DNA of 64,000 nt from Colocasia esculenta (taxonomy: Eukaryota; Streptophyta; Magnoliopsida; Alismatales; Araceae), in contig CM024753.1 in the NCBI GenBank assembly GCA_014218235.1, positions 9,047,146 through 9,111,145 of the forward strand, in the 5' to 3' direction. Each line of letters opens with the position of its first letter. Positions within the stretch are counted from its first letter, which is position 1. The notes beneath the pieces were generated by a model that saw only the letters and a program-made list of their open reading frames with translations, was not told the origin of the DNA and did not search any database. Positions 43,299 through 54,350 of the stretch are shown here, piece by piece. Both the position numbers and the translations under genes were made by a program.

Positions 43299-44975
43299 TT
43301 GCCTCTCTCAAGTCTGGAAAGGCTCTCCCTATCTCTCTCCACCCACTTTCCAAGCATGGAGTCTTTCTTGAACCCGATCTACAATAGCGAGAATCCCGAC
43401 ACTGCCCTCCAGAATTCTCGGGATTACGAAGAGTCCCTACCCCATGATCTCTTTGACGAGGTGACCCGGACTTGGGTCGCTACCGTCCATACCTCTGAGG
43501 GTCACCGTCGTGACGAGGGCAGCCCGTCTCGGAACACCCACCCTCCTCAGTCAGACGATCAAGCCGCTCAGCTCTTGCACCTAATTCCTCAGCTTGATCA
43601 GTCCCAAATCCAGACCCTCATGAGGGCCCTCAAAGGAAAGGCCGCTTCCTCACCCTCACCCAGAGCGGGCACGTCATGCCCCGCAGCAGCTACATCCGGC
43701 CCCCACGTCACCATGGGAGGAGCCGACAACACCCCCATCCGACCGCGGACCATCCGGTTTACGCCATTTGAGTCTGAGCACTATATTCCCCGTGAGTCGA
43801 GGCTGCGGTCTCCACCATACCAGCCATGTTACTCCCCTCATCGTCCTGAGCCACGCGCCAGGCCCACCTCTCGTGCCTCGTCCATCTACGCTCAGCCATC
43901 CGCCGCACCGGACATGATGTCCGAGTGGGCGTCCATCAAGAAGGAGCTCCAAGAGCTCCGTAAGCAAGTCGACCCTAGGCAGCACCACGATGTGCATATG
44001 CCAAATTTCAATGGCCTATGGGTCCCCTCTCCATCCGAGCTGCCAAAGTACCGCAAGTACAATGGCTCAGGCAATCCCTACACTCATATCAAAGATTTCA
44101 TCTATGAATCCGCTCCCTACCAGCATGACCGCCGTCTCATGGCATATCTCTTTCGCCGGTCGCTGGACGGGCATGCTCTTGACTGGTTCTACTCCCTGCT
44201 ACCTGAGGACGCTGAGGACTTCACTGTCGTGAAGGCCAAGTTCCTCGAACAATTCCAAGACAGGGTCGGGCTTGAATATTCCCTCACGGATCTCATAGCT
44301 GAAAAGATGAAGTCGGATGAGGATTTCTCAGCATACGCCGATAGGTGGAGGCAGATGGCCACCAGAGTTCCAGGGTACCTTCCAGAGGGGGAGAAGGTGA
44401 AGATCATTATCGCCAACGCCACACCTGCCTACCGCAACATCCTGGCGATAAATGACATCTCCAATATGCATCAGCTCTACAGCCGGGCCCAGTTCATCCA
44501 GACCCAGCTCAAAGATTCTCCCATCCATTCCATGTTTGAACCCCAGAAGTCTCGTTTCCAAAGGAAACCGCAGGGGCCTGTCACCGAAGGCGTCCAAGTG
44601 AACAAGCAAGTAAGCGCGTTCAACCCTACCGGCCAGAGCCAAAACCACCAATACAATGCCCAGGGTCAGAACCTTACCAATCCGCCACAAGGGCAGCAGC
44701 AGCGCCAATACAATCAAGTACCACCTCCTGATGGCTCTCAACAAAGGCGTCCCATGGGCCCTAGGAGAGCTCACTACCCACCATTGCTGGAGACACTCTC
44801 CGACATATTCTTGGCCTTGCTCTCCACAGACGCCATTAGGCTCCCTCCTGAGAGGCCTCTGAACCCAAGTGTGGATCAAACCTATACTGTGTCTTCCACA
44901 GGCAGCCTGGTCATACCATCGATCAGTGCTTCACATTCAAGGACTTGGTGTATGACTTACATGAGCAGAACATGA
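43299..44975 (+). pseudogene. Tat-lineage Gag
   Basis: 558 codons open; the likelier start is the internal Met at 43356 (MESFLNPIY). A Ser/Pro-rich N-terminus is followed by a retrotransposon Gag domain: LPKYRKYNGSGNPYTHIKDF, MAYLFRRSLDGHALDWFYSL, VKAKFLEQFQ and DEDFSAYADRWRQMATRVPG (about residues 250-400). A Gln/Asn-rich tail follows. After a frame change near 44890 the modified knuckle CVFHRQPGHTIDQCF appears (C-x2-H-x4-H-x4-C). Gag would package the element RNA. Confidence 0.85.
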
Positions 44976-45002
44976 TAGATTAGACAGCCCTCCGACAGGT
45001 GA

Positions 45003-45673
45003 TCGGAGACATCAAAGAAAGGCAGAGACAACAACAGCAGCAAAGGCAACAGCGCCAACTGCCCCCTCCACAACAACAACAGCAGCACATGTCAGCAGCC
45101 ACTGCAGGACCTCGGGATCGTCCACAACCCCTTACCTAACCATCCACCAGCTCCGAACCACCACCACCACAGCAACCTGCCCAGGTAAACCCCATCGTCC
45201 ACCATCCCCCTCCACAAGCAAACTGGACGTACGATGATGAGCCGGACGTTCAGCAGATGATGGCCATTAACCAGTATCCTATCCAATCCCAAACAACACA
45301 ACCAGCCTACGCGGCTCCCCAATCAGTCCCTCCTATAGTTTCCATGGCCAACGCCGTCATACTGCCCGCCAGTTCAGCATATGCGCCAGTTGCTAGTCCA
45401 CCCATCATCTTACCTTTCGCTCCACCTGTCTCCATCCCCTACCCCCTATCATATCCACTCCCTCACCCATCATCCTACCACCACCTGGGCCGGACCAACC
45501 CTCCGCCGCAACATTATCCTCCGCTAGACAACCACCTACCAATCCGACCACCCTACGAAGCGGGCGAGTCTTTCGCCGCCCGTACCCACCTATCTCCACC
45601 ACCACCACTTCCACAAACCCCAGCAGGTCCTGCAGCCGCCACAGCAACAGCAAGCTCAGCAACAAGCACATGA
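45003..45673 (+). pseudogene. Tat Gag-protease linker, Gln/Pro-rich
   Basis: Glutamine-rich (CAACAGCAGCA repeats near 45030-45090) then Pro-rich low-complexity reading frame with stops. It links the Gag zinc motif to protease. No catalytic motif. Confidence 0.6.
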
Positions 45674-45675
45674 TG

Positions 45676-46200
45676 AGGGTTGATTGAGCCACTGCCTGGA
45701 ACCCACTATGACATCCTCAAGCACCTGGACCACGTGCCAGCCAAGATCTCCATTCTGGAGTTGATAAAGAAGTCTAAAGAGCACCAGGAAGCCCTGAGGA
45801 ATTTCCTGCAGAAGGTGGTAGTGAATGAAGACATGATGGCAGACAAGCTACCTATGCCCTGGCCATGGTGACCCGCGGGCCGACAATCACATTTGCAGAA
45901 AGCGAATTAGCACCCCCAGAAGCCAGGAGGCTCCCCCTCTGCGTCACTTTAGTCATCAACCATATAGCAGTGGGAGAGGCACTGGTCGATACGGGGGCAT
46001 CCATAAATGTCTGCCCGCTGAGTACGCTGAGAGCCTGTGACCTGTCGGAAAGTATGCTGAGGTCGACGCCCACCACCATTGCCGCATATGACAATTCCAG
46101 AAGATCCTGCCACGACATGGTAACTGTGCAAGCCGAACTGGGACCCTCGCCGTCACAGTGGACTTCTACGTCCTAGATATCGATCCCATGTTCAAGGCTA
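45676..46200 (+). pseudogene. Tat aspartic protease
   Basis: IEPLPGTHYDILKHLDHVPA precedes the protease core: PLCVTLVINHIAVGEALVDT then GASINVCPLSTLRA, with the catalytic DTGAS at about 45990. The continuation (FYVLDIDPMFKAILGCPWL) is in another frame, so the ORF is broken near 46150. Confidence 0.82.
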
Positions 46201-46350
46201 TTTTAGGGTGCCCTTGGTTAGAGTCACTAGGAGCTGTGCCATCTACCGCACACCAGTGTCTGAAATTCCCTTCCAAGGGCGAATTATCAAGGTCAAAAGC
46301 ATAGCCACCACCCACTCCGTAGATGCCCTCCACGATACCCACCTCCTAGC

Positions 46351-47061
46351 GTGTGGCCAGCCAACAAACCCATCGTCTCAGTGCTAGACATCAACTACCC
46401 CTGGAGCTACACGTTCCAGTCCCAGCGAGAGGTCAACCTAGCCCGGGTCAATGCGGTCAAGAGAAAAGAGCCACTAAGCACAAAGGGGTGGCAAATTATG
46501 ATGAAGTTGGGGTATGAAGAAGGCAAGGGCCTAGGGGTGGAGCTACAAGGTATAGTCAAACCCATCCCCGACATCGTCACGAAAAGCCGATGGGGCTTAG
46601 GGTACAGGGAGAAATCCAAACCATGGTCATCCAGCACATCCACTCTTAAGGCCGACCGAGAGCCACTCACCTGGACACTCTGGTGTCACTTTATCAAGGG
46701 GCCTACACAACCTGGATACAACACCGTGGTAGTCGAGGCAGAACTCTCACAGCACGAGGTGCATGGCCGGAACTTCTCTCGGCACATGGCCCCGTTGCTG
46801 ACCTATAGAGCCCTAGAAGCCCTCCGTCCGACCAGGAGGAGAAAGACCGGAGACCCAGAGGCTGAGTGGTATAGATGGTTCGACATAGAAGACATCACCA
46901 TCGCCTTCAACCGACTGTTCTGGGAAGAGGAGAGAACCCGGCCGCCAGCTGCGGAAGAATTGCTAGATCCACCCGTTGCTATCACATCCAAAAGGCAGCT
47001 CATGAGCGATGCCTCAGACGTAGGAGAGCGACATCCCCTACGAGGAGGGGAACACTGTTGA
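46351..47061 (+). pseudogene. Tat G-patch-containing region
   Basis: TKGWQIMMKLGYEEGKGLGV and ELQGIVKPIP is a G-patch (aromatic-x-G-[FY]-x-x-G-x-G-L-G) between protease and RT. FDIEDITIAFNRLFWEE follows. G-patches are RNA-associated modules known from some retroviral proteases and many plant Ty3 polyproteins. Ends in a stop 380 bp before the copia insertion. Confidence 0.75.
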
Positions 47062-47441
47062 TGAACTCTGGAGAGGCACCTGCCTAGCCATCCACCCATC
47101 CCTCCTAGATTCCCTCCTTCCCAGTCTGGTCCCATCCTCTCCTCCTTTCCTGATCCAGCTGACTCCTCAGCTCCTCACGGCGGCGCACAGCCTCCTCACA
47201 CCCCAGCTCCCACCGGCTGTCCTCTCCACCCTTCAAGCTGATCCAGGTGACCACGAGGTCACCCTCTCCTGTTGCATGCTCTCCTCCGATCCCAAAAAAA
47301 AACGTCCACTTTCAAATGCATGTTGAGGTCGAGGAGCCGGCATACGTCCTGCACTCTGCTGATCGGGGGCACCCCTCGACTGAGGGTCCCCTCCTGCTCC
47401 TTCATTAGGAGCCATTCTCTTCGAGGACACCATGTCCTCCC

Positions 47442-48933
47442 TGTTAGTTATGGGTGTCCTCAAGCCAATCATAACTTGTACAATCTTGTTCTTTGATAAT
47501 AATAATAAGGCTTTATATTCATTATGTGTAATTCGTTTATCGTTTCATTATGAAGTCCATGAATATGCGCAATGGATATTAATTATGATGAGATCATAAC
47601 AATGAGATTAATATCCTTTAAACGTATATTCTTAATTGTTCCTAGTCGGAGGATATTCGAGAAGGACATCGGATATCCGGTTAGACTAGTACAGGTTGCA
47701 CCTGCTCATATGATGAGGGTGACTGGTCTCATAGTCACTTGTGTGGAGACACTAAGGTGAATCTGTAGGTGCTCATTGGAGAATGAGTTCACTGAACTGA
47801 TCCGTTATGAATCGCTGGATGGTAATGTTACCTACTGTCAACCAGCTAGATTCATTGTCACAGTGGCGTGATTGGTCCTTAGACCTGAGACACCAAGGAC
47901 ACCTTGTTGGTGGACTTCTGGGTTTGACCTTGACTTATAGATCTCTAGCCATGAGGTCTTAATCAGTTAAGTGTTCGGATCTAGCGGAATACCTTCGAAG
48001 GTGATTGTGTGGTCAATATGGGATCGCTCGCTCTCGGTAATAGGAGAGTGAATGCTCTAGGGAAGGATGCCTGATAGTCCCTGGCCAGGGCAAGACTACT
48101 TATCAGAAAAGGAGTTTTCTGATATAGTTATGCGGCATCTAAACCGAGTGAGTGTGCATTTAGGGTTTGACAGTTGACCATACCCTAAGTGCACTCGGGA
48201 GCATTGTACGAGCGAAGGATTATAGTCACGTGGTAACTGATGATACAAAAGGTTCCTTGAATGGGTTGCTGAACCCCAATGCTTTCCAGGATCAAGTGGT
48301 GTTGCTTGGCACCCAACTTGATTGGAAGCCCGGTCAATTATCGTGAGACGATAATTGATTGTGTAATTAATTAATATGAGATGTTAATTAATTACCATAA
48401 GTCAATAAAGAGTTATTGAGCTTAATGGGCTGAAAACTGGACTAGCAGTTGGGCCTAGAGGGTCACACGCATAAGAGTTCCGAGCAGACTGGGCAAGGTG
48501 TTCTTTATAGACAATGACTGGGTTTTTGTGAAAAACCGCGGTGTCTATAAAATACGCTGAGAGTTAAACCCTGGGCCAAGCTCCAGGCTTAACCCTGGCC
48601 GCCCCCTCCTCTCTCTCTCCCAGGGCGCCCCCACCCTCTCTCTCCTCTCTCTGGCACATGGTGGAGCTGAGATCCGGGAGACGCGTGGAGAACGAGGAGA
48701 TCCCGTCTGCGTCCGGAGCTCGCGTGGATACGTCTAGAGGCCGGACACTTGAACGGCTTGAAGCACCGGCGCCTCCTGCGCCACCTCCTCCCCGGATTCG
48801 GGAGTTACGCAACCCCGCAAAGGTAAAGATGAGATCTGCCTGTGCGCGGGTTCACGTTTGTTCGATTCCGACGGCCGGCAACGATATCTACCTGTGGGAT
48901 TCGCGTTTCCGCTGCGCTCTATCGAAACCTACA
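47442..48933 (+). repeat. Copia 5' LTR (1492 bp)
   Basis: TG...CA borders, TATA-like TCTATAAAATACG near 48545, CT-rich sequence, then a 60-codon open frame at 48658 (see findings). Ends CGAAACCTACA. Confidence 0.95.
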
Positions 48934-48934
48934 G

Positions 48935-48946
48935 TGGTATCAGAGC
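48935..48946 (+). other. Copia primer-binding site
   Basis: TGGTATCAGAGC, complementary to the 3' end of plant initiator tRNA-Met, one base after the LTR. Confidence 0.93.
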
Positions 48947-51084
48947 CAGGTTGCTGGTACGTTCGGAATCGGCGTCTTGTGTATGATATTTTATGCGTTT
49001 TCGTCGATTCGCGTTGTGCATGAGTCGCCATGTTTGACGTGTTCGTGGGTCGCACATGAGATGTGCACTTGCCGCTTGGTACATGGAAGATGTTCCTGGT
49101 ACCAAGGGCTTCGCGGAGAACCCTTTGTGGCGTCGTTTGGCCCACTGTGGAGGCCACACGGCCCTCTGCAAGATGCCGCCGTCGTGCAGATTGGACAGTC
49201 CAAGATGGGGCATTTTTGCAGATTTTTTAGGGGTTTTCGGGTTTTCTGGGTGCTTAGGGCGGAGGGCGGCGGCCTCCGGCACCGCCGGCGCCGTCCGCGG
49301 CCGCCGGAGGCGGCGCGGAGGGCGGCAGGGCCGCGCCCCACCGGCGCTGCACCGGTGGGGGGCGGCGGCTAGGGTTTTCCCCAGCCGCCGCGGGCCCTAT
49401 CGGGCGGCGGGGGTGACCCCGCGCGGGTCCCCCGCGGGCCGCGCGCGGGTCCCCCGCGGGTAAGTCGCGGGCGGACCCCGCGGGTCCCGGGCGGCCGGAT
49501 CCGGCCCGCGCCGGATCCGGACCGGTCCGCCCCCTTCCCCCCCCATTTTTCCATTTTTAATGTTTTTAAATTGTTTAAAAATTTAGAAAAATGTTTTAAA
49601 ATCCCAGAAAATTATGAAAATTAGTTTTAAGAGTTTTAAAAATGTTTTAACTCTCTGTAAATTATTTTCATATATATGACCCATTACTTAATTAGTTTAA
49701 AGGAAATCTGAAACCGTTTTAGTTATTTCCTCTAATCTAATTAAGACATGTTAATTGATTTAGAAATGTGATTTTTAAATTAATTAACTGTACATCTTGG
49801 CGACTTCATGCAGTAACGGTGAATGACGTTTATCTAATGTTGATTAGATGATATCCATGTTAGCTAAATTGTTTAGTTAAATGGTTTTCAAAATATAATT
49901 ATTATATTTTTGAAATAAAAGTTATTTCAGAAGTAATTATGTGATAATTGCTTGTTGATGCATGTGATGTATGTGGATGGATGGTCATGGACTTAGATAT
50001 CATGTGATGAATGTTATGGTTAATGGCAAATGATGTAATTTATGAGGACTGCGTGCCTCCCTCTCTCCCTCTATTAAATCCGGGTTGTACATTCTATCTC
50101 CCTCCTGTTATGTACTCCCCTTGACTTGTTCAAGGTTTCTTATTATTATCTGATGTACATTTATGGGCCTGCGAGCCCAATTTAAATATTACTTGTAATT
50201 ATAAGAAGCGGATTGGCGGAGATGGAGGAGAGTACCATGCAGGACCTTCTGGAGATAAAGTTACATCAAGCTAAAGCATCAGATGCGGGGCTGCCATTTG
50301 TTCACCATTTTGTGGATTACCAACTGGCTCTGGTAATGCCACTCTAGGTTAAAGTCCATGATCATCCATCGTATTTCTTCATATATTTGATATGTGTGGA
50401 ATGTGCTATGATATATATAATTAAATATATGATATTCCAAATTCTATATATCAATAGCACGCAGATATAGAGACCAAGATAAAATATGTCAAAATCCCTC
50501 CTCGTTCAAATTTTAAGCCGTAGCGTAATCATTTAGAATGAATTACGTGGCCCTCCATCATTATAGTTTTAGGATTGCCATTAGATCGGGCAAGTTTGTT
50601 GTGCTATCCACAAGGCTTGTCAAGTCTAATGACAGACTAAAACTATGGCATGATGATGCCTTAAACGGGGTAGAGGACCGGTGTAGCTTTGTTGTGCTAT
50701 CCACAAGGGCTACATCCAAATCTATGCTCGTTACGTAATGATGGTATTGCTTAGACTGGATTTAATGACTTGTTGTGCTATCCACAAGGTCATTAAAATT
50801 CAGGGGCCAAAATAAGATCGGATATTGCAAGAGTTGCAAGTGTCAAGGGTTGACCGCTTTCAGATCATAGTATGGTTTGTTGTGCTATCCACAAGATCAT
50901 GCTATGAGTCTGTGAGATTCCGATCCCCACTAGGAGACCGTCGGTGTCTCCCATTCTGTATATCTGAGGGTTATACAGTCTGCCGAAAAATAGTGGGAGC
51001 TAATCTTGATTAAAGTCCTAATCTAGATTTAATTATTATTATGAACATCTGCTAATTGTGTTTACATTTCCTTTATAGGCAAAA
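48947..51084 (+). promoter_or_regulatory. Copia long 5' leader
   Basis: About 2.1 kb of untranslated leader. It contains a very GC-rich zone (49255-49530, CCCGCGGG-type repeats), an AT-rich middle, and four structured stem-loops (50556-50912). A strong donor CGG|GTAAGT at 49460 and an acceptor TTTCCTTTATAG at 51078, six bases before the gag ATG, suggest an intron covering most of it. Frames in the GC-rich zone are low complexity and not credited. Confidence 0.65.
50556..50912 (+). ncRNA. Array of four covarying stem-loops with common apex
   Basis: TTGTTGTGCTATCCACAAG occurs at 50596-50614, 50689-50707, 50770-50788 and 50877-50895. Inside it TTGTG pairs with CACAA around CTATC. Outside it each copy has its own complementary arms: CAAG/CTTG, CATTAGA/TCTAATG and ATAGTTTTAG/CTAAAACTAT (first); TGTAGC/GCTACA (second); TTTAATGAC/GTCATTAAA (third); CATAGTATG/CATGCTATG and CAGA/TCTG (fourth). 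Different arms with retained pairing indicate RNA structure. Role unknown; packaging, dimerisation or translation control are candidates. Confidence 0.85.
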
Positions 51085-54000
51085 ATGTCGTCAGGTAACC
51101 CACTCCGTGGCATACTGGATGCCAACAGATTGACAGGCCCGAACTACTCGGATTGGCTCAGAAACCTGAAGATTGTCCTCAGGTCTGAGCGCATTGCCTA
51201 TGTCCTGGAGGGTGAGATCCCAGCTGAACCACCCCTTGATGCACCTGAAGGGGAAACGCTTGAGTTTGCGAAGTGGAAGGAGGATTCCACTCTGGCCCAA
51301 TGCTACATGCTTGCCTCAATGAGCAATGAGTTGCAAAGGCAGCATGAGAACATGGATGCTAGATCCATCATGCAGCACTTGCAAGAGCTCTTTGAAGAGC
51401 AGAGCAGGGTGGAGAGATATGAGATATCCAAGGCCCTGTTCAGAGCTCGCATGGCAGAGGGGTCTTCAGTACAGACTCATGTGCTGAAGATGATAGAGTG
51501 GATTGAGAGGCTCGAGGGGCTTGGTTTTCCTCTTGACAAGGAACTAAGCACGGACCTCATTCTCCAGTCACTTCCAGATTCATATTCCCAGTTCATTGTG
51601 AACTTCACAATGAACAAGATTGAGGTGAGTTTAGCTGAGATGCTCAACATGCTGAAGACTGCTGAGGGCAACCTTAAGAAGGAAAAGCCCACTGTTCTCA
51701 TGGTTGGAAAGTCCAACAAGAAGAGGAGAGCAGGGCAAGCCTTTAAGAAAGGCAATGCAAAGAAGCAGTCTAAGCAGAAACAAAAGAAGGACATAAGCAA
51801 AGGAGAAGAAAAGGGCGAGTGCTTCCACTGCAAGAAAAAAGGGCACTGGAAAAGAAATTGCAAGGACTATCTTGCAATGAAGGCTCAGGAGAAGCAGAAG
51901 CTTGGCGAAGCTTCAGGTATCTATATGATAGATCTTCACTTGTCTATTAGAGATTCTACATCTTGGGTTTTAGACACTGGATGTGCTTCTCATATCTGCA
52001 ATGATGTGCAGGTGCTGACAAGTAGAAGGAAGCTGAGCAAGGGCGAGGTGAACTTGAGGCTTGGAAACGGCACAAGTGTTGGTGCACACACTGTGGGGAC
52101 AGTGAAGCTCAAGTTACCTTCTGGAGATTTGCTTTTATTAGATGATTGCTACTATGTGCCTAGTATCATTAAGAACATTATTTCTGTTTCTTGTTTAGAC
52201 AGAATTGGATACATGTTTACCATTGAGAACAATAGTTGTTCAGTTTATTTGAGAAATAAACTAGTTGCTTTAGCAAGTTTGGTGAATGGTTTGTATCTGC
52301 TTGATGTCTCTTATGAAAATCTCCATGTTGATGTTTCTCCTAAGAGAAGTAAGAATAGTGTGAACACTGCCTACTTATGGCATTGTAGGCTTGGTCACAT
52401 TGGCGAGAATAGGCTTCAAAAGTTGCATAAGAATGGATACTTAGATCCATTTGATTATGAATCATATGCAACTTGTGAATCCTGTTTAATGGGTAAGTTG
52501 ACCAAATCTCCATTTAGTGGACATGGAGATAGGGCCAAGGACATATTGGAACTAATACATTCGGATGTATGTGGTCCAATGTCTACCCAAGCCAAGGGTG
52601 GCTACTCATACTTCATTACATTCACGGATGACTACTCAAGGTTCGGATTTGTTTACTTAATGAAGTACAAATCTGAAGCCTTTGGGAAATTCCAAGAATT
52701 TAAGAATGAAGTTGAGAAACAAACTGGAAAGAGTATTAAAATCCTACGGTCAGACCGAGGAGGTGAATACTTAAGTACAGAGTTCACACAATTCTTAAAG
52801 GACAATGGTATCCTTTCTCAATGGACTCCTCCCTATACACCACAGATGAATGGTGTATCGGAAAGGAGAAATCGTACCTTGTTGGACATGGTGCGATCCA
52901 TGATGAGCCGTTCACAGTTACCAGTTTCCTTATGGGGATATGCGCTAGAGTCAGCGGCATATCTGCTGAACAGGGTTCCCAGTAAATCTGTGTCTTCCAC
53001 TCCATATGAGATATGGAAGGGTAGAAAGCCTGATTTTAAACATGTTAAAATCTGGGGCTGTCCTGCCCACGTGAGGAGACATGACCCAGATAAACTGGAA
53101 TCCAGAACCGATAAGTGCAGGTTTGTTGGATACCCAAAAGAAACGTTTGGGTACTACTTTTACCATCCTGGTGAACAAAGAGTGTTTGTCGCCAGGAGAG
53201 CTGTCTTCTTGGAAGAGGAGTACCTTACCCAAGAGGACAGTGGGAGTAAAGTAGATCTAGAAGAGGTTCTAGATCCACAAATTGTGCAAAGTCCACCAGG
53301 TGAAACATCGGTTCCGGAACCTGTTCAGGAATATACACACATTCAGCGTAGGTCTGGTAGAGTACCTAGACAGCCTGAAAGATATGTTGGACATATCAGT
53401 GAAGGCATGTCTTATGATGAGGATGATGATCCAAAGACCTACCAAGAGGCTGTTGATTGTCCTCAGTCAGGGAAATGGCGAGATGCCATGAATTCTGAGA
53501 TGCAGTCCATGTACACCAACCAAGTTTGGAACTTGGTAGACTTGCCCGAAGGTATTGTACCTATTGGGTGCAAGTGGATCTTTAAGAGAAAGATCGGTGC
53601 AGATGGACAGATCGACACTTATAAGGCAAGGTTGGTGGCAAAGGGGTATCGTCAAAGGCAAGGAATTGACTATGACGAAACTTTCTCACCAGTTGCTATG
53701 ATAAAGTCGATCAGAATTCTTCTTGCCATTGCTGCATACTTTGATTACGAGATCTGGCAGATGGATGTAAAAACCGCTTTCCTTAATGGAAACATTGAGG
53801 AGGAAGTGTATATGATACAACCTGAGGGTTTTACATCCAAAGAGTGTCCAGACAAAGTATGCAAGCTTCAAAGATCCATCTATGGATTGAAGCAAGCTTC
53901 TCGTAGTTGGAACATAAGGTTTGATGAGGCTATCAAATCTTATGACTTCATTAAGAATGAAGATGAACCATGTGTGTATAAGAAAATCAGTGGGAGTGCT

Positions 54001-54342
54001 ATCACTTTTCTCGTACTTTACGTTGATGACATCTTACTCATTGGGAATGATGTAGGGATGTTATCATCAGTAAAGGTTTGGTTGTCAAAGAACTTCTCCA
54101 TGAAGGATTTGGGAGAAGCATCCTACGTATTGGGAATACGTATCTATAGAGATAGATCTAAGAGGATGCTTGGCTTGACCCAATCCATGTACATAGATAC
54201 CATTGTCAAAAGGTTTGGCATGGAAAATTCCAAGAGAGGTCTCATACCTATGAGACATGGGATTATTCTCTCTAAGGAGCAGTCTCCTAAGACTCCTGAA
54301 GAGAGGGCAGCCATGGATAGAGTCCCCTATGCTCGGCTATAG
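51085..54342 (+). CDS. Copia Gag-Pol polyprotein (to frameshift in RT region)
   Basis: 1085 codons. Gag (residues 1-240; GPNYSDWLRNLKIVL, UBN2-type) is followed by zinc knuckle CFHCKKKGHWKRNC (about 248) and protease VLDTGCASHIC (about 294). GAG-pre-integrase HCRLGHIGENRL (about 432) precedes the integrase core with Asp at DDYSRF (513), RSDRGGEY (555) and Glu at GVSERRNRTL (about 591). Reverse transcriptase runs from about 796 with KTAFLNG and YVDDILL (about 978). ATG lies six bases after a splice-acceptor-like sequence. The frame closes at 54342 through a one-base loss shortly before. RNase H follows in another frame. Confidence 0.93.
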   Translation: MSSGNPLRGILDANRLTGPNYSDWLRNLKIVLRSERIAYVLEGEIPAEPPLDAPEGETLEFAKWKEDSTLAQCYMLASMSNELQRQHENMDARSIMQHLQELFEEQSRVERYEISKALFRARMAEGSSVQTHVLKMIEWIERLEGLGFPLDKELSTDLILQSLPDSYSQFIVNFTMNKIEVSLAEMLNMLKTAEGNLKKEKPTVLMVGKSNKKRRAGQAFKKGNAKKQSKQKQKKDISKGEEKGECFHCKKKGHWKRNCKDYLAMKAQEKQKLGEASGIYMIDLHLSIRDSTSWVLDTGCASHICNDVQVLTSRRKLSKGEVNLRLGNGTSVGAHTVGTVKLKLPSGDLLLLDDCYYVPSIIKNIISVSCLDRIGYMFTIENNSCSVYLRNKLVALASLVNGLYLLDVSYENLHVDVSPKRSKNSVNTAYLWHCRLGHIGENRLQKLHKNGYLDPFDYESYATCESCLMGKLTKSPFSGHGDRAKDILELIHSDVCGPMSTQAKGGYSYFITFTDDYSRFGFVYLMKYKSEAFGKFQEFKNEVEKQTGKSIKILRSDRGGEYLSTEFTQFLKDNGILSQWTPPYTPQMNGVSERRNRTLLDMVRSMMSRSQLPVSLWGYALESAAYLLNRVPSKSVSSTPYEIWKGRKPDFKHVKIWGCPAHVRRHDPDKLESRTDKCRFVGYPKETFGYYFYHPGEQRVFVARRAVFLEEEYLTQEDSGSKVDLEEVLDPQIVQSPPGETSVPEPVQEYTHIQRRSGRVPRQPERYVGHISEGMSYDEDDDPKTYQEAVDCPQSGKWRDAMNSEMQSMYTNQVWNLVDLPEGIVPIGCKWIFKRKIGADGQIDTYKARLVAKGYRQRQGIDYDETFSPVAMIKSIRILLAIAAYFDYEIWQMDVKTAFLNGNIEEEVYMIQPEGFTSKECPDKVCKLQRSIYGLKQASRSWNIRFDEAIKSYDFIKNEDEPCVYKKISGSAITFLVLYVDDILLIGNDVGMLSSVKVWLSKNFSMKDLGEASYVLGIRIYRDRSKRMLGLTQSMYIDTIVKRFGMENSKRGLIPMRHGIILSKEQSPKTPEERAAMDRVPYARL

Positions 54343-54350
54343 GGTCTATC

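Noticed and set aside
48842..49554. ORFs up to 176 aa in the GC-rich copia leader
   Set aside because: Open on both strands because stop codons are rare at this GC content; Arg/Gly/Pro low complexity.
50596..50895. CRISPR-like array (four identical 19-mers with 60-90 nt spacers)
   Set aside because: Eukaryotic retrotransposon context, only four units and paired flanks; explained better as repeated RNA stem-loops.
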